A DNA stretch of 64,000 bases from Cavia porcellus (Eukaryota > Chordata > Mammalia > Rodentia > Caviidae): assembly GCF_034190915.1 (NCBI RefSeq), contig NW_026947708.1, forward strand, positions 1 through 64,000, given 5' to 3'. The position numbers and the translations under genes were made by a program. Of this stretch, positions 40,931 through 55,092 are shown piece after piece; positions within the stretch are counted from its first letter, which is position 1, and each line of letters starts with the position of its first letter. The notes under the pieces are model-generated. The model made no database searches. It had not been told where the DNA came from and saw only the letters and a program-made list of their open reading frames with translations.

Positions 40931-43499
40931 ACCACCCCGCGATGTTTTTCAGAAACCTATCCTACATTGCCACTGCATGTTCCCTGACCTCCCCATGCTG
41001 ACCACCCCGCGGTGCTTTTCTCCATTCTACATTGCCACTCACTGCCTATCCTAATTCAGACACTCCGATTCACACCACCCCGTGATGTTTTTCTCACTCC
41101 TAGTAGTGAATGTAATGTAACACACACTCATACAATGCACACCACCCCGTGATGTTTTTCTCACTCCTACTAGTGAATGTAATGTAACACACACCCATAC
41201 AATGCGCACCACCCCGTGATGTTTTTCTCACTCCTACTAGTGAATGTAATGTAACACACACCCATAAAATGCGCACCACCCCGTGATGTTTTTCTCACTC
41301 CTACTAGTGAATCTAATGTAACACACACGCATACAATGCGCACCACCCCGTGATGTTTTTCAGAAACCTATCCTACATTGCCACTGCATGTTCCCTGACC
41401 TCCCCATGCTGACCACCCCGCAGTGCTTTTCTCCATCCTACATTGCCACTCACTGCCTATCCTAATTCAGACCCTCCCATTCACACCACCCCGTGATGTT
41501 TTTCTCACTCCTAGTAGTGAATGTAATGTAACACACACCCATAAAATGCGCACCAACGCGTGATGTTTTTCTCACTCCTAGTAGTGAATGTAATGTAACA
41601 CACACCCATACAATGCACACCACCCCGTGATGTTTTTCTCATTCCTACTAGTGAATGTAATGTAACACACACCCATACAATGCGCACCACCCTGTGATGT
41701 TTTTCTCACGCCTACTAGTGAATGTAATGTAACACACACCCATACAATGCGCACCACCCCGTGTTGTTTTTCTCACTCCTACTAGGGAATGTAATGAAAC
41801 ACACACCCATACAATGCGCACCACCCCGTGATGTTTTTCTCACTCCTATTAGTGAATGTAATGTAACACACACCCATACAATGCGCACCACCCCGTGATG
41901 TTTTTCTCACTCCTACGAGTGAATGTAATGTAACACACACCCATACAATGCGCACCACCCCGTGATGTTTTTCTCACTCCTACTAGTGAATGTAATGTAA
42001 CACACACCCATACAATGCGCACCACCCCGTGATGTTTTTCTCACTGCTACTAGTGAATGTAATGTAACACACACCCATACAATGCGCACCACCCCGTGAT
42101 GTTTTTCTCACTCCTACTAGTGAATGTAATGTAACACACACCCATACAATGCGCACCACCCCGTGATGTATTTCTCACTCCTACTAGTGAATGTAATGTA
42201 ACACACACCGATACATTGCGCACCACCCCATGATGTTTTTCTCACTCCTACTAGTGAATGTAATGTAACACACACCCATACAATGCGCACCACCCCGTGA
42301 TGTTTTTCTCACTGCTACTAGTGAATGTAATGTAACACACACCCATACAATGCGCAGTACCCCGTGATGTTTTTCTCACTCCTACTAGTGAATGTAATGT
42401 AACACAAACCCATACAATGCGCAGCACCCCGTGATGATTTTCAGAAACTTATCCTACATTGCCACTGCATGTTCCCTGACCTCCCCAAGCTGACCACCCC
42501 GCGGTGCTTTTCTCCATCCTATATTGCCACTCACTGCCTATCCTAATTCAGACCCTCCAATTCACACCACCCGTGATGTTTTTCTCACTCCTAGTAGTGA
42601 ATGTAATGTAACACATACCCATACAATGCGCACCACCCCGTGATGTTTTTGTCACTCCTACTAGTGAATGTCATGTAACACACACCCATACAATGTGCAC
42701 CACCCCATGATGTTTTTCTCACTCCTACTAGTGAATGTAATGTAACACACACCCATACAATGCGCACCACCCCGTGATGTTTTTCTCACTCCTACTAGTG
42801 AATGTAATGTAACACACACCCATACATTGCGCACCACCCCATGATGTTTTTCTCACTCCTACTAGTGAATGTAATGTAACACACACCCATACAATGCGCA
42901 CCACCCCGTGATGTTTTTCTCACTCCTACTAGTGAATGTAATGTAACACACAACCATACAATGCGCACCACCCCTTGATGTTTTTCTCACTCCTACTAGT
43001 GAATGTAATGTAACACACACCCATACAATGCGCACCACCCCGTGATGTTTTTCTCACTCCTACTAGTGAATCTAATGTAACACACACCCATACAATGCGC
43101 ACCACCGCGTGTTTTTCTCACTCCTACTAATGAATGTAATGTAACACACACCCATACAATGCGCACCACCCCGTGATGTTTTTCTCACTCCTATTAGTGA
43201 ATGTAATGTAACACACACCCATACAATGCGCACCACCCCGTGATGTTTTTCTCAATCCTACTAGTGAATGTAATGTAACACACACCCATACAATGCGCAC
43301 CACCCCGTGATGTTTTTCTCACTCCTACTAGTGAATGTAATGTAACACACACCCATACAATGCGCACCACCCCGTGATGTTTTTCTCACTCCTATTAGTG
43401 AATGTAATGTAACTCAGACCCATAAAATGCGCACCACCCCGTGATGTTTTTCTCACTCCTACTAGTGAATCTAATGTAACACACACCCATACAATGCGC
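40931..43499 (+). repeat. 3,105-bp duplication unit, copy 2 (shortened to 2,569 bp)
   Basis: It holds pairs at 40931, 41342 and 42423 with 4, 14 and 14 M after them. It is shorter than copy 1 by eight M, the length expected if copy 1 gained monomers at the 40127 junction. The pair at 42423 starts agcacccc. Confidence 0.89.
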
Positions 43500-44924
43500 A
43501 CCACCCCGCGATGTTTTTCAGAAACCTATCCTACATTGCCACTGCATGTTCCCTGACCTCCCCATGCTGACCACCCCGCGGTGCTTTTCTCCATTCTACA
43601 TTGCCACTCACTGCCTATCCTAATTCAGACACTCCGATTCACACCACCCCGTGATGTTTTTCTCACTCCTAGTAGTGAATGTAATGTAACACACACCCAT
43701 ACAATGCACACCACCCCATGATGTTTTTCTCACTCCTACTAGTGAATGTAATGTAACACACACCCATACAATGCGCACCACCCCGTGATGTTTTTCTCAC
43801 TCCTACTACTGAATCTAATGTAACACACACGCATACAATGCGCACCACCCCGTGATGTTTTTCAGAAACCTATCCTACATTGCCACTGCATGTTCCCTGA
43901 CCTCCCCATGCTGACCACCCCGCAGTGCTTTTCTCCATCCTACATTGCCACTCACTGCCTATCCTAATTCAGACCCTCCCATTCACACCACCCCGTGATG
44001 TTTTTCTCACTCCTAGTAGTGAATGTAATGTAACACACACCCATAAAATGCGCACCAACGCGTGATGTTTTTCTCACTCCTAGTAGTGAATGTAATGTAA
44101 CACACACCCATACAATGCACACCACCCCGTGATGTTTTTCTCATTCCTACTAGTGAATGTAATGTAACACACACCCATACAATGCGCACCACCCCGTGAT
44201 GTTTTTCTCACGCCTACTAGTGAATGTAATGTAACACACACCCATACAATGCGCACCACCCCGTGTTGTTTTTCTCACTCCTACTAGGGAATGTAATGAA
44301 ACACACACCCATACAATGCGCACCACCCCGTGCTGTTTTTCTCACTCCTATTAGTGAATGTAATGTAACACACACCCATACAATGCGCACCACCCCGTGA
44401 TGTTTTTCTCAATCCTACGAGTGAATGTAATGTAACACACACCCATACAATGCGCACCACCCCGTGATGTTTTTCTCACTCCTACTAGTGAATCTAATGT
44501 AACACACACCCATACAATGCGCACCACCCCGTGATGTTTTTCTCACTCCTACTAGTGAATGTAATGTAACACACACCCATACAATGCGCACCACCCCGTG
44601 ATGTTTTTCTCACTCCTATTAGTGAATGTAATGTAACACAGACCCATAAAATGCGCACCACACCGTGATGTTTTTCTCACTCCTACTAGTGAATCTAATG
44701 TAACACACACCCATACAATGCCCACCACCGCGTGATGTGTTTCTCACTCCTACTAGTGAATGTAATGTAACACACACCCATACAATGCGCACCACCCCGT
44801 GATGTTTTTCTCACTCCTACTAGTGAATCTAATGTAACACACGCCCATACAATGCGCACCACCCCGTGATGTTTTTCTCACTCCTACTAGTGAATGTAAT
44901 GTAACACACACCCATACAATGCGC
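43500..44924 (+). repeat. Segment with pairs at 43500 and 43844, then 14 M
   Basis: The pair spacing of three M, preceded by the taactcagacc monomer, recurs at 49397/49741 and in later 4,472-bp units. The 14 M after 43986 include an aatgcccacc monomer near 44720 and gatgtgttt nearby, both private here. Confidence 0.87.
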
Positions 44925-45344
44925 ACCACCCCGCGATGTTTTTCAGAAACCTATCCTACATTGCCACTGCATGTTCCCTGACCTTCCCATGCTGAACACC
45001 CCGCGGTGCTTTTCTCAATCCTACATTGCCACTCACTGCCTATCCTAATTCAGACACTCCAATTCACAACACACCGTGATGTTTTTCTCACTCCTAGTAG
45101 TGAATGTAATGTAACACACACCCATACAATGCGCACCACCCCGTGATGTTTTTCTCACTCCTACTAGTGAATCTAATGTAACACACACTCATACAATGCG
45201 CACCACCCCGTAATGTTTTTCAGAAACCTATCCTACATTGCCACTGCCTGTTCCCTGACCTCCCCATGCTGACCACACCGCAGTGCTTTTCTCCATCCTA
45301 CATTGCCACTCACTGCCTATCCTAATTCAGACCTTCCCATTCAC
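44925..45344 (+). repeat. 420-bp two-pair block, copy 4
   Basis: It lies 10,414 bp after copy 3, with the same classes. The second pair reads ccgtaatg where the earlier three read ccttaatg, and the first reads accttcccatg. It is the only copy in the right half of the window. Confidence 0.89.
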
Positions 45345-46148
45345 ACCACCCCGTGATGTTTTTCTCACTCCTAGTAGTGAATGTAATGTAACAAACACCC
45401 ATAAAATGCGCACCAACGCGTGATGTTTTTCTCACTCCTAGTAGTGAATGTAATGTAACACACACCCATACAATGCACACCACCCCGTGATGTTTTTCTC
45501 ACTCCTACTAGTGAATGTAATGTAACACACACCCATACAATGCGCACCACCCCGTGATGTTTTTCTCACTCCTACTAGTGAATGTAATGTAACACACACC
45601 CATACAATGCGCACCACCCCTTGATGTTTTTCTCACTCCTACTAGTGAATGTAATGTAACACACACACATACAATGCGCACCACCCCGTGATGTTTTTCT
45701 CACTCCTACTAGTGAATTTAATGTAACACACACCCATACAATGCGCACCACCCCGTGATGTTTTTCTCACTCCTACTAGTGAATCTAATGTAACACACAC
45801 CCATACAATGCGCACCACCCCGTGATGTTTTTCTCACTCCTACTAGTGAATGTAATGTAACACACACCCATACAATGCGCACCACCCCGTGATGTATTTC
45901 TCACTCCTACTAGTGAATGTAATGTAACACACACCCATACATTGCGCACCACCCCGTGATGTTTTTCTCACTCCTACTAGTGAATGTAATGTAACACACA
46001 CCCATACAATGCGCACCACCCCGTGATGTTTTTCTCACTGCTACTAGTGAATATAATGTAACACACACCCATACAATGCGCAGTACCCCGTGATGTTTTT
46101 CTCACTCCTACTAGTGAATGTAATGTAACACACACCCATACAATGCGC
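45345..46148 (+). repeat. 12-M run leading into the 4,472-bp HOR
   Basis: The run is 804 bp without indels. It resembles 34931-35734 at an offset of 10,414 bp. From about 45.5 kb it also matches 49.97 kb at 4,472 bp, so this run is where the right-hand HOR starts to be visible. Confidence 0.87.
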
Positions 46149-49100
46149 ACCACCCCGTGATGATTTTCAGAAACTTATCCTACATTGCCACTGCATGTTC
46201 CCTGACCTCCCCAAGCTGACCACCCCGCGGTGCTTTTCTCCATCCTACATTGCCACTCACTGCCTATCCTAATTCAGACCCTCCAATTCACACCACCCGT
46301 GATGTTTTTCTCACTCCTAGTAGTGAATGTAATGTAACACATACCCATACAATGCGCACCACCCCGTGATGTTTTTGTCACTCCTACTAGTGAATGTCAT
46401 GTAACACACACCCATACAATGTGCACCACCCCGTGATGTTTTTCTCACTCCTACTAGTGAATGTAATCTAACACACACCCATACAATACGCGCCACCCCA
46501 TGATGTTTTTCTCACTCCTACTAGTGAATGTAATGTAACACACAGCCATACAATGCGCACCACCCCTTGATGTTTTTCTCACTCCTACTAGTGAATGTAA
46601 TGTAACACACACCCATACATTGCGCACCACCCCATGATGTTTTTCTCACTCCTACTAGTGAATGTAATGTAACACACACCCATACAATGCGCACCACCCC
46701 GTGATGTTTTTCTCACTCCTACTAGTGAATGTAATGTAACACACACCCATACAATGCGCACCACCCCGTGATGTTTTTCTCACTCCTACTAGTGAATGTA
46801 ATGTAACACACACCCATACAATGCGCACCACCCCGTGATGTTTTTCTCACTCCTACTAGTGAATCTAATGTAACACACACCCATACAATGCGCACCACCG
46901 CGTGTTTTTCTCACTCCTACTAATGAATGTAATGTAACACACACCCATACAATGCGCACCACCCCGTGATGTTTTTCTCACTCCTACTACTGAATCTAAT
47001 GTAACACACACGCATACAATGCGCACCACCCCGTGATGTTTTTCAGAAACCTATCCTACATTGCCACTGCATGTTCCCTGACCTCCCCATGCTGACCACC
47101 CCGCAGTGCTTTTCTCCATCCTACATTGCCACTCACTGCCTATCCTCATTCAGACCCTCCCATTCACACCACCCCGTGATGTTTTTCTCACTCCTAGTAG
47201 TGAATGTAATGTAACACACACCCATAAAATGCGCACCAACGAGTGATGTTTATCTCACTCCTAGTAGTGAATGTAATGTAACACACACCCATACAATGCA
47301 CACCACCCCGTGATGTTTTTCTCATTCCTACTAGTGAATGTAATGTAACACACACCCATACAATGCGCACCACCCCGTGATGTTTTTCTCACTCCTACTA
47401 GTGAATGTAATGTAACACACACCCATACAATGCGCACCACCCCGTGTTGTTTTTCTCACTCCTACTAGGGAATGTAATGAAACACACCCCCATACAATGC
47501 GCACCACCCCGTGATGTTTTTCTCACTCCTATTAGTGAATGTAATGTAACACACACCCATACAATGCGCACCACCCCGTGATGTTTTTCTCACTCCTACG
47601 AGTGAATGTAATGTAACACACACCCATACAATTCGCACCACCCCGTGATGTTTTTCTCACTCCTACTAGTGAATGTAATGTAACACACACCCATACAATG
47701 CGCACCACCCCGTGATGTTTTTCTCACTCCTACTAGTGAATGTAATGTAACACACAACCATACAATGCGGACCACCCCGTGATGTTTTTCTCACTCCTAC
47801 TAGTGAATGTAATGTAACACACACCCATACAATGCGCACCACCCCGTGATGTTTTTCTCACTCCTATTAGTGAATGTAATGTAACTCAGACCCATAAAAT
47901 GCGCACCACACCGTGATGTTTTTCTCACTCCTACTAGTCAATGTAATGTAACACACACCCATACAATGCGCACCACCCCGTGATGTTTTTCTCACTCCTA
48001 CTAGTAAATCTAATGTAACACACACCCATACAATGCGCACCACCCCGTGATGTTTTTCTCACTCCTACTAGTGAATCTAATGTAACACACACCCATACAA
48101 TGCGCACCACCCCGCGATGTTTTTCAGAAACCTATCCTACATTGCCACTGCATGTTCCCTGACCTCCCCATGCTGACCACCCCGCGGTGCTTTTCTCCAT
48201 TCTACATTGCCACTCACTGCCTATCCTAATTCAGACACTCCGATTCACACCACCCCGTGATGTTTTTCTCACTCCTAGTAGTGAATGTAATGTAACACAC
48301 ACCCATACAATGCACACCACCCCGTGATGTTTTTCTCACTCCTACTAGTGAATGTAATGTAACACACACCCATACAATGCGCACCACCCCGTGATGTTTT
48401 TCTCACTCCTACTAGTGAATGTAATGTAACACACACCCATACAATGCGCACCACCCCATGATGTTTTTCTCACTCCTACTAGTGAATCTAATGTAACACA
48501 CACGCATACAATGCGCACCACCACGTGATGTTTTTCAGAAACCTATCCTACATTGCCACTGCATGTTCCCTGACCTCCCCATGCTGACCACCCCGCAGTG
48601 CTTTTCTCCATCCTACATTGCCACTCACTGCCTATCCTAATTCAGACCCTCCCATTCACACCACCCCGTGATGTTTTTCTCACTCCTAGTAGTGAATGTA
48701 ATGTAACACACACCCATAAAATGCGCACCAACGCGTGATGTTTTTCTCACTCCTAGTAGTGAATGTAATGTAACACACACCCATACAATGCACACCACCC
48801 CGTGATGTTTTTCTCATTCCTACTAGTGAATGTAATGTAACACACACCCATACAATGCGCACCACCCCGTGATGTTTTTCTCACGCCTACTAGTGAATGT
48901 AATGTAACACACACCCATACAATGCGCACCACCCCGTGATGTTTTTCTCACTCCTATTAGTGAATGTAATGTAACACACACCCATACAATGCGCACCACC
49001 CCGTGATGTTTTTCTCACTCCTACGAGTGAATGTAATGTAACACACACCCATACAATGCGCACCACCCCGTGATGTTTTTCTCACTCCTACTAGTGAATG

Positions 49101-50620
49101 TAATGTAACACACACCCATACAATGCGCACCACCCCGTGATGTTTTTCTCACTCCTACTAGTGAATGTAATGTAACACACACCCATACAATGCGCACCAC
49201 CCCGTGATGTTTTTCTCACTCCTACTAGTGAATGTAATGTAACACACACCCATACAATGCGCACCACCCCGTGATGTTTTTCTCACTCCTATTAGTGAAT
49301 GTAATGTAACTCAGACCCATAAAATGCGCACCACCCCGTGATGTTTTTCTCACTCCTACTAGTGAATCTAATGTAACACACACCCATACAATGCGCACCA
49401 CCCCGCGATGTTTTTCAGAAACCTATCCTACATTGCCACTGCATGTTCCCTGACCTCCCCATGCTGACCACCCCGCGGTGCTTTTCTCCATTCTACATTG
49501 CCACTCACTGCCTATCCTAATTCAGACACTCCGATTCACACCACCCCGTGATGTTTTTCTCACTCCTAGTAGTGAATGTAATGTAACACACACCCATACA
49601 ATGCACACCACCCCATGATGTTTTTCTCACTCCTACTAGTGAATGTAATGTAACACACACCCATACAATGCGCACCACCCCGTGATGTTTTTCTCACTCC
49701 TACTACTGAATCTAATGTAACACACACGCATACAATGCGCACCACCCCGTGATGTTTTTCAGAAACCTATCCTACATTGCCACTGCATGTTCCCTGACCT
49801 CCCCATGCTGACCACCCCGCAGTGCTTTTCTCCATCCTACATTGCCACTCACTGCCTATCCTAATTCAGACCCTCCCATTCACACCACCCCGTGATGTTT
49901 TTCTCACTCCTAGTAGTGAATGTAATGTAACACACACCCATAAAATGCGCACCAACGCGTGATGTTTTTCTCACTCCTACTAGTGAATGTAATGTAACAC
50001 ACACCCATACAATGCGCACCACCCCGTGATGTTTTTCTCACTCCTACTAGTGAATGTAATGTAACACACACCCATACAATGCGCACCACCCCTTGATGTT
50101 TTTCTCACTCCTACTAGTGAATGTAATGTAACACACACACATACAATGCGCACCACCCCGTGATGTTTTTCTCACTCCTACTAGTGAATTTAATGTAACA
50201 CACACCCATACAATGCGCACCACCCCGTGATGTTTTTCTCACTCCTACTAGTGAATCTAATGTAACACACACCCATACAATGCGCACCACCCCGTGATGT
50301 TTTTCTCACTCCTACTAGTGAATGTAATGTAACACACACCCATACAATGCGCACCACCCCGTGATGTATTTCTCACTCCTACTAGTGAATGTAATGTAAC
50401 ACACACCCATACATTGCGCACCACCCCGTGATGTTTTTCTCACTCCTACTAGTGAATGTAATGTAACACACACCCATACAATGCGCACCACCCCGTGATG
50501 TTTTTCTCACTGCTACTAGTGAATATAATGTAACACACACCCATACAATGCGCAGTACCCCGTGATGTTTTTCTCACTCCTACTAGTGAATGTAATGTAA
50601 CACACACCCATACAATGCGC
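46149..50620 (+). repeat. 4,472-bp HOR, copy 1
   Basis: Pairs at 46149, 47025, 48106, 48517, 49397 and 49741 are followed by 11, 14, 4, 11, 3 and 11 M; 54 x 67 + 6 x 143 - 4 gives 4,472. The first part (46149-48659) resembles 35735-38379, which has one more M in each of the first two runs. Private changes include gtaatctaac near 46468 and gcggacc near 47770. It has ctacattgcc at 46184, unlike copies 2-4. Confidence 0.93.
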
Positions 50621-53600
50621 ACCACCCCGTGATGATTTTCAGAAACTTATCCTACCTTGCCACTGCATGTTCCCTGACCTCCCCAAGCTGACCACCCCGC
50701 GGTGCTTTTCTCCATCCTACATTGCCACTCACTGCCTATCCTAATTCAGACCCTCCAATTCACACCACCCGTGATGTTTTTCTCACTCCTAGTAGTGAAT
50801 GTAATGTAACACATACCCATACAATGCGCACCACCCCGTGATGTTTTTGTCACTCCTACTAGTGAATGTCATGTAACACACACCCATACAATGTGCACCA
50901 CCCCGTGATGTTTTTCTCACTCCTACTAGTGAATGTAATGTAACACACACCCATACAATACGCGCCACCCCATGATGTTTTTCTCACTCCTACTAGTGAA
51001 TGTAATGTAACACACAGCCATACAATGCGCACCACCCCTTGATGTTTTTCTCACTCCTACTAGTGAATGTAATGTAACACACACCCATACATTGCGCACC
51101 ACCCCATGATGTTTTTCTCACTCCTACTAGTGAATGTAATGTAACACACACCCATACAATGCGCACCACCCCGTGATGTTTTTCTCACTCCTACTAGTGA
51201 ATGTAATGTAACACACACCCATACAATGCGCACCACCCCGTGATGTTTTTCTCACTCCTACTAGTGAATGTAATGTAACACACACCCATACAATGCGCAC
51301 CACCCCGTGATGTTTTTCTCACTCCTACTAGTGAATCTAATGTAACACACACCCATACAATGCGCACCACCGCGTGTTTTTCTCACTCCTACTAATGAAT
51401 GTAATGTAACACACACCCATACAATGCGCACCACCCCGTGATGTTTTTCTCACTCCTACTACTGAATCTAATGTAACACACACGCATACAATGCGCACCA
51501 CCCCGTGATGTTTTTCAGAAACCTATCCTACATTGCCACTGCATGTTCCCTGACCTCCCCATGCTGACCACCCCGCAGTGCTTTTCTCCATCCTACATTG
51601 CCACTCACTGCCTATCCTCATTCAGACCCTCCCATTCACACCACCCCGTGATGTTTTTCTCACTCCTAGTAGTGAATGTAATGTAACACACACCCATAAA
51701 ATGCGCACCAACGAGTGATGTTTATCTCACTCCTAGTAGTGAATGTAATGTAACACACACCCATACAATGCACACCACCCCGTGATGTATTTCTCATTCC
51801 TACTAGTGAATGTAATGTAACACACACCCATACAATGCGCACCACCCCGTGATGTTTTTCTCACTCCTACTAGTGAATGTAATGTAACACACACCCATAC
51901 AATGCGCACCACCCCGTGTTGTTTTTCTCACTCCTACTAGGGAATGTAATGAAACACACCCCCATACAATGCGCACCACCCCGTGATGTTTTTCTCACTC
52001 CTATTAGTGAATGTAATGTAACACACACCCATACAATGCGCACCACCCCGTGATGTTTTTCTCACTCCTACGAGTGAATGTAATGTAACACACACCCATA
52101 CAATTCGCACCACCCCGTGATGTTTTTCTCACTCCTACTAGTGAATGTAATGTAACACACACCCATACAATGCGCACCACCCCGTGATGTTTTTCTCACT
52201 CCTACTAGTGAATGTAATGTAACACACAACCATACAATGCGCACCACCCCGTGATGTTTTTCTCACTCCTACTAGTGAATGTAATGTAACACACACCCAT
52301 ACAATGCGCACCACCCCGTGATGTTTTTCTCACTCCTATTAGTGAATGTAATGTAACTCAGACCCATAAAATGCGCACCACACCGTGATGTTTTTCTCAC
52401 TCCTACTAGTCAATGTAATGTAACACACACCCATACAATGCGCACCACCCCGTGATGTTTTTCTCACTCCTACTAGTAAATCTAATGTAACACACACCCA
52501 TACAATGCGCACCACCCCGTGATGTTTTTCTCACTCCTACTAGTGAATCTAATGTAACACACACCCATACAATGCGCACCACCCCGCGATGTTTTTCAGA
52601 AACCTATCCTACATTGCCACTGCATGTTCCCTGACCTCCCCATGCTGACCACCCCGCGGTGCTTTTCTCCATTCTACATTGCCACTCACTGCCTATCCTA
52701 ATTCAGACACTCCGATTCACACCACCCCGTGATGTTTTTCTCACTCCTAGTAGTGAATGTAATGTAACACACACCCATACAATGCACACCACCCCGTGAT
52801 GTTTTTCTCACTCCTACTAGTGAATGTAATGTAACACACACCCATACAATGCGCACCACCCCGTGATGTTTTTCTCACTCCTACTAGTGAATGTAATGTA
52901 ACACACACCCATACAATGCGCACCACCCCATGATGTTTTTCTCACTCCTACTAGTGAATCTAATGTAACACACACGCATACAATGCGCACCACCACGTGA
53001 TGTTTTTCAGAAACCTATCCTACATTGCCACTGCATGTTCCCTGACCTCCCCATGCTGACCACCCCGCAGTGCTTTTCTCCATCCTACATTGCCACTCAC
53101 TGCCTATCCTAATTCAGACCCTCCCATTCACACCACCCCGTGATGTTTTTCTCACTCCTAGTAGTGAATGTAATGTAACACACACCCATAAAATGCGCAC
53201 CAACGCGTGATGTTTTTCTCACTCCTAGTAGTGAATGTAATGTAACACACACCCATACAATGCACACCACCCCGTGATGTTTTTCTCATTCCTACTAGTG
53301 AATGTAATGTAACACACACCCATACAATGCGCACCACCCCGTGATGTTTTTCTCACGCCTACTAGTGAATGTAATGTAACACACACCCATACAATGCGCA
53401 CCACCCCGTGATGTTTTTCTCACTCCTATTAGTGAATGTAATGTAACACACACCCATACAATGCGCACCACCCCGTGATGTTTTTCTCACTCCTACGAGT
53501 GAATGTAATGTAACACACACCCATACAATGCGCACCACCCCGTGATGTTTTTCTCACTCCTACTAGTGAATGTAATGTAACACACACCCATACAATGCGC

Positions 53601-55092
53601 ACCACCCCGTGATGTTTTTCTCACTCCTACTAGTGAATGTAATGTAACACACACCCATACAATGCGCACCACCCCGTGATGTTTTTCTCACTCCTACTAG
53701 TGAATGTAATGTAACACACACCCATACAATGCGCACCACCCCGTGATGTTTTTCTCACTCCTATTAGTGAATGTAATGTAACTCAGACCCATAAAATGCG
53801 CACCACCCCGTGATGTTTTTCTCACTCCTACTAGTGAATCTAATGTAACACACACCCATACAATGCGCACCACCCCGCGATGTTTTTCAGAAACCTATCC
53901 TACATTGCCACTGCATGTTCCCTGACCTCCCCATGCTGACCACCCCGCGGTGCTTTTCTCCATTCTACATTGCCACTCACTGCCTATCCTAATTCAGACA
54001 CTCCGATTCACACCACCCCGTGATGTTTTTCTCACTCCTAGTAGTGAATGTAATGTAACACACACCCATACAATGCACACCACCCCATGATGTTTTTCTC
54101 ACTCCTACTAGTGAATGTAATGTAACACACACCCATACAATGCGCACCACCCCGTGATGTTTTTCTCACTCCTACTACTGAATCTAATGTAACACACACG
54201 CATACAATGCGCACCACCCCGTGATGTTTTTCAGAAACCTATCCTACATTGCCACTGCATGTTCCCTGACCTCCCCATGCTGACCACCCCGCAGTGCTTT
54301 TCTCCATCCTACATTGCCACTCACTGCCTATCCTAATTCAGACCCTCCCATTCACACCACCCCGTGATGTTTTTCTCACTCCTAGTAGTGAATGTAATGT
54401 AACACACACCCATAAAATGCGCACCAACGCGTGATGTTTTTCTCACTCCTACTAGTGAATGTAATGTAACACACACCCATACAATGCGCACCACCCCGTG
54501 ATGTTTTTCTCACTCCTACTAGTGAATGTAATGTAACACACACCCATACAATGCGCACCACCCCTTGATGTTTTTCTCACTCCTACTAGTGAATGTAATG
54601 TAACACACACACATACAATGCGCACCACCCCGTGATGTTTTTCTCACTCCTACTAGTGAATTTAATGTAACACACACCCATACAATGCGCACCACCCCGT
54701 GATGTTTTTCTCACTCCTACTAGTGAATCTAATGTAACACACACCCATACAATGCGCACCACCCCGTGATGTTTTTCTCACTCCTACTAGTGAATGTAAT
54801 GTAACACACACCCATACAATGCGCACCACCCCGTGATGTATTTCTCACTCCTACTAGTGAATGTAATGTAACACACACCCATACATTGCGCACCACCCCG
54901 TGATGTTTTTCTCACTCCTACTAGTGAATGTAATGTAACACACACCCATACAATGCGCACCACCCCGTGATGTTTTTCTCACTGCTACTAGTGAATATAA
55001 TGTAACACACACCCATACAATGCGCAGTACCCCGTGATGTTTTTCTCACTCCTACTAGTGAATGTAATGTAACACACACCCATACAATGCGC
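50621..55092 (+). repeat. 4,472-bp HOR, copy 2
   Basis: All six pairs (50621, 51497, 52578, 52989, 53869, 54213) sit exactly 4,472 bp after copy 1. It carries ctaccttgcc near 50656 and gatgtatttctcattcc near 51786, both shared with copies 3 and 4 only. Confidence 0.93.
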
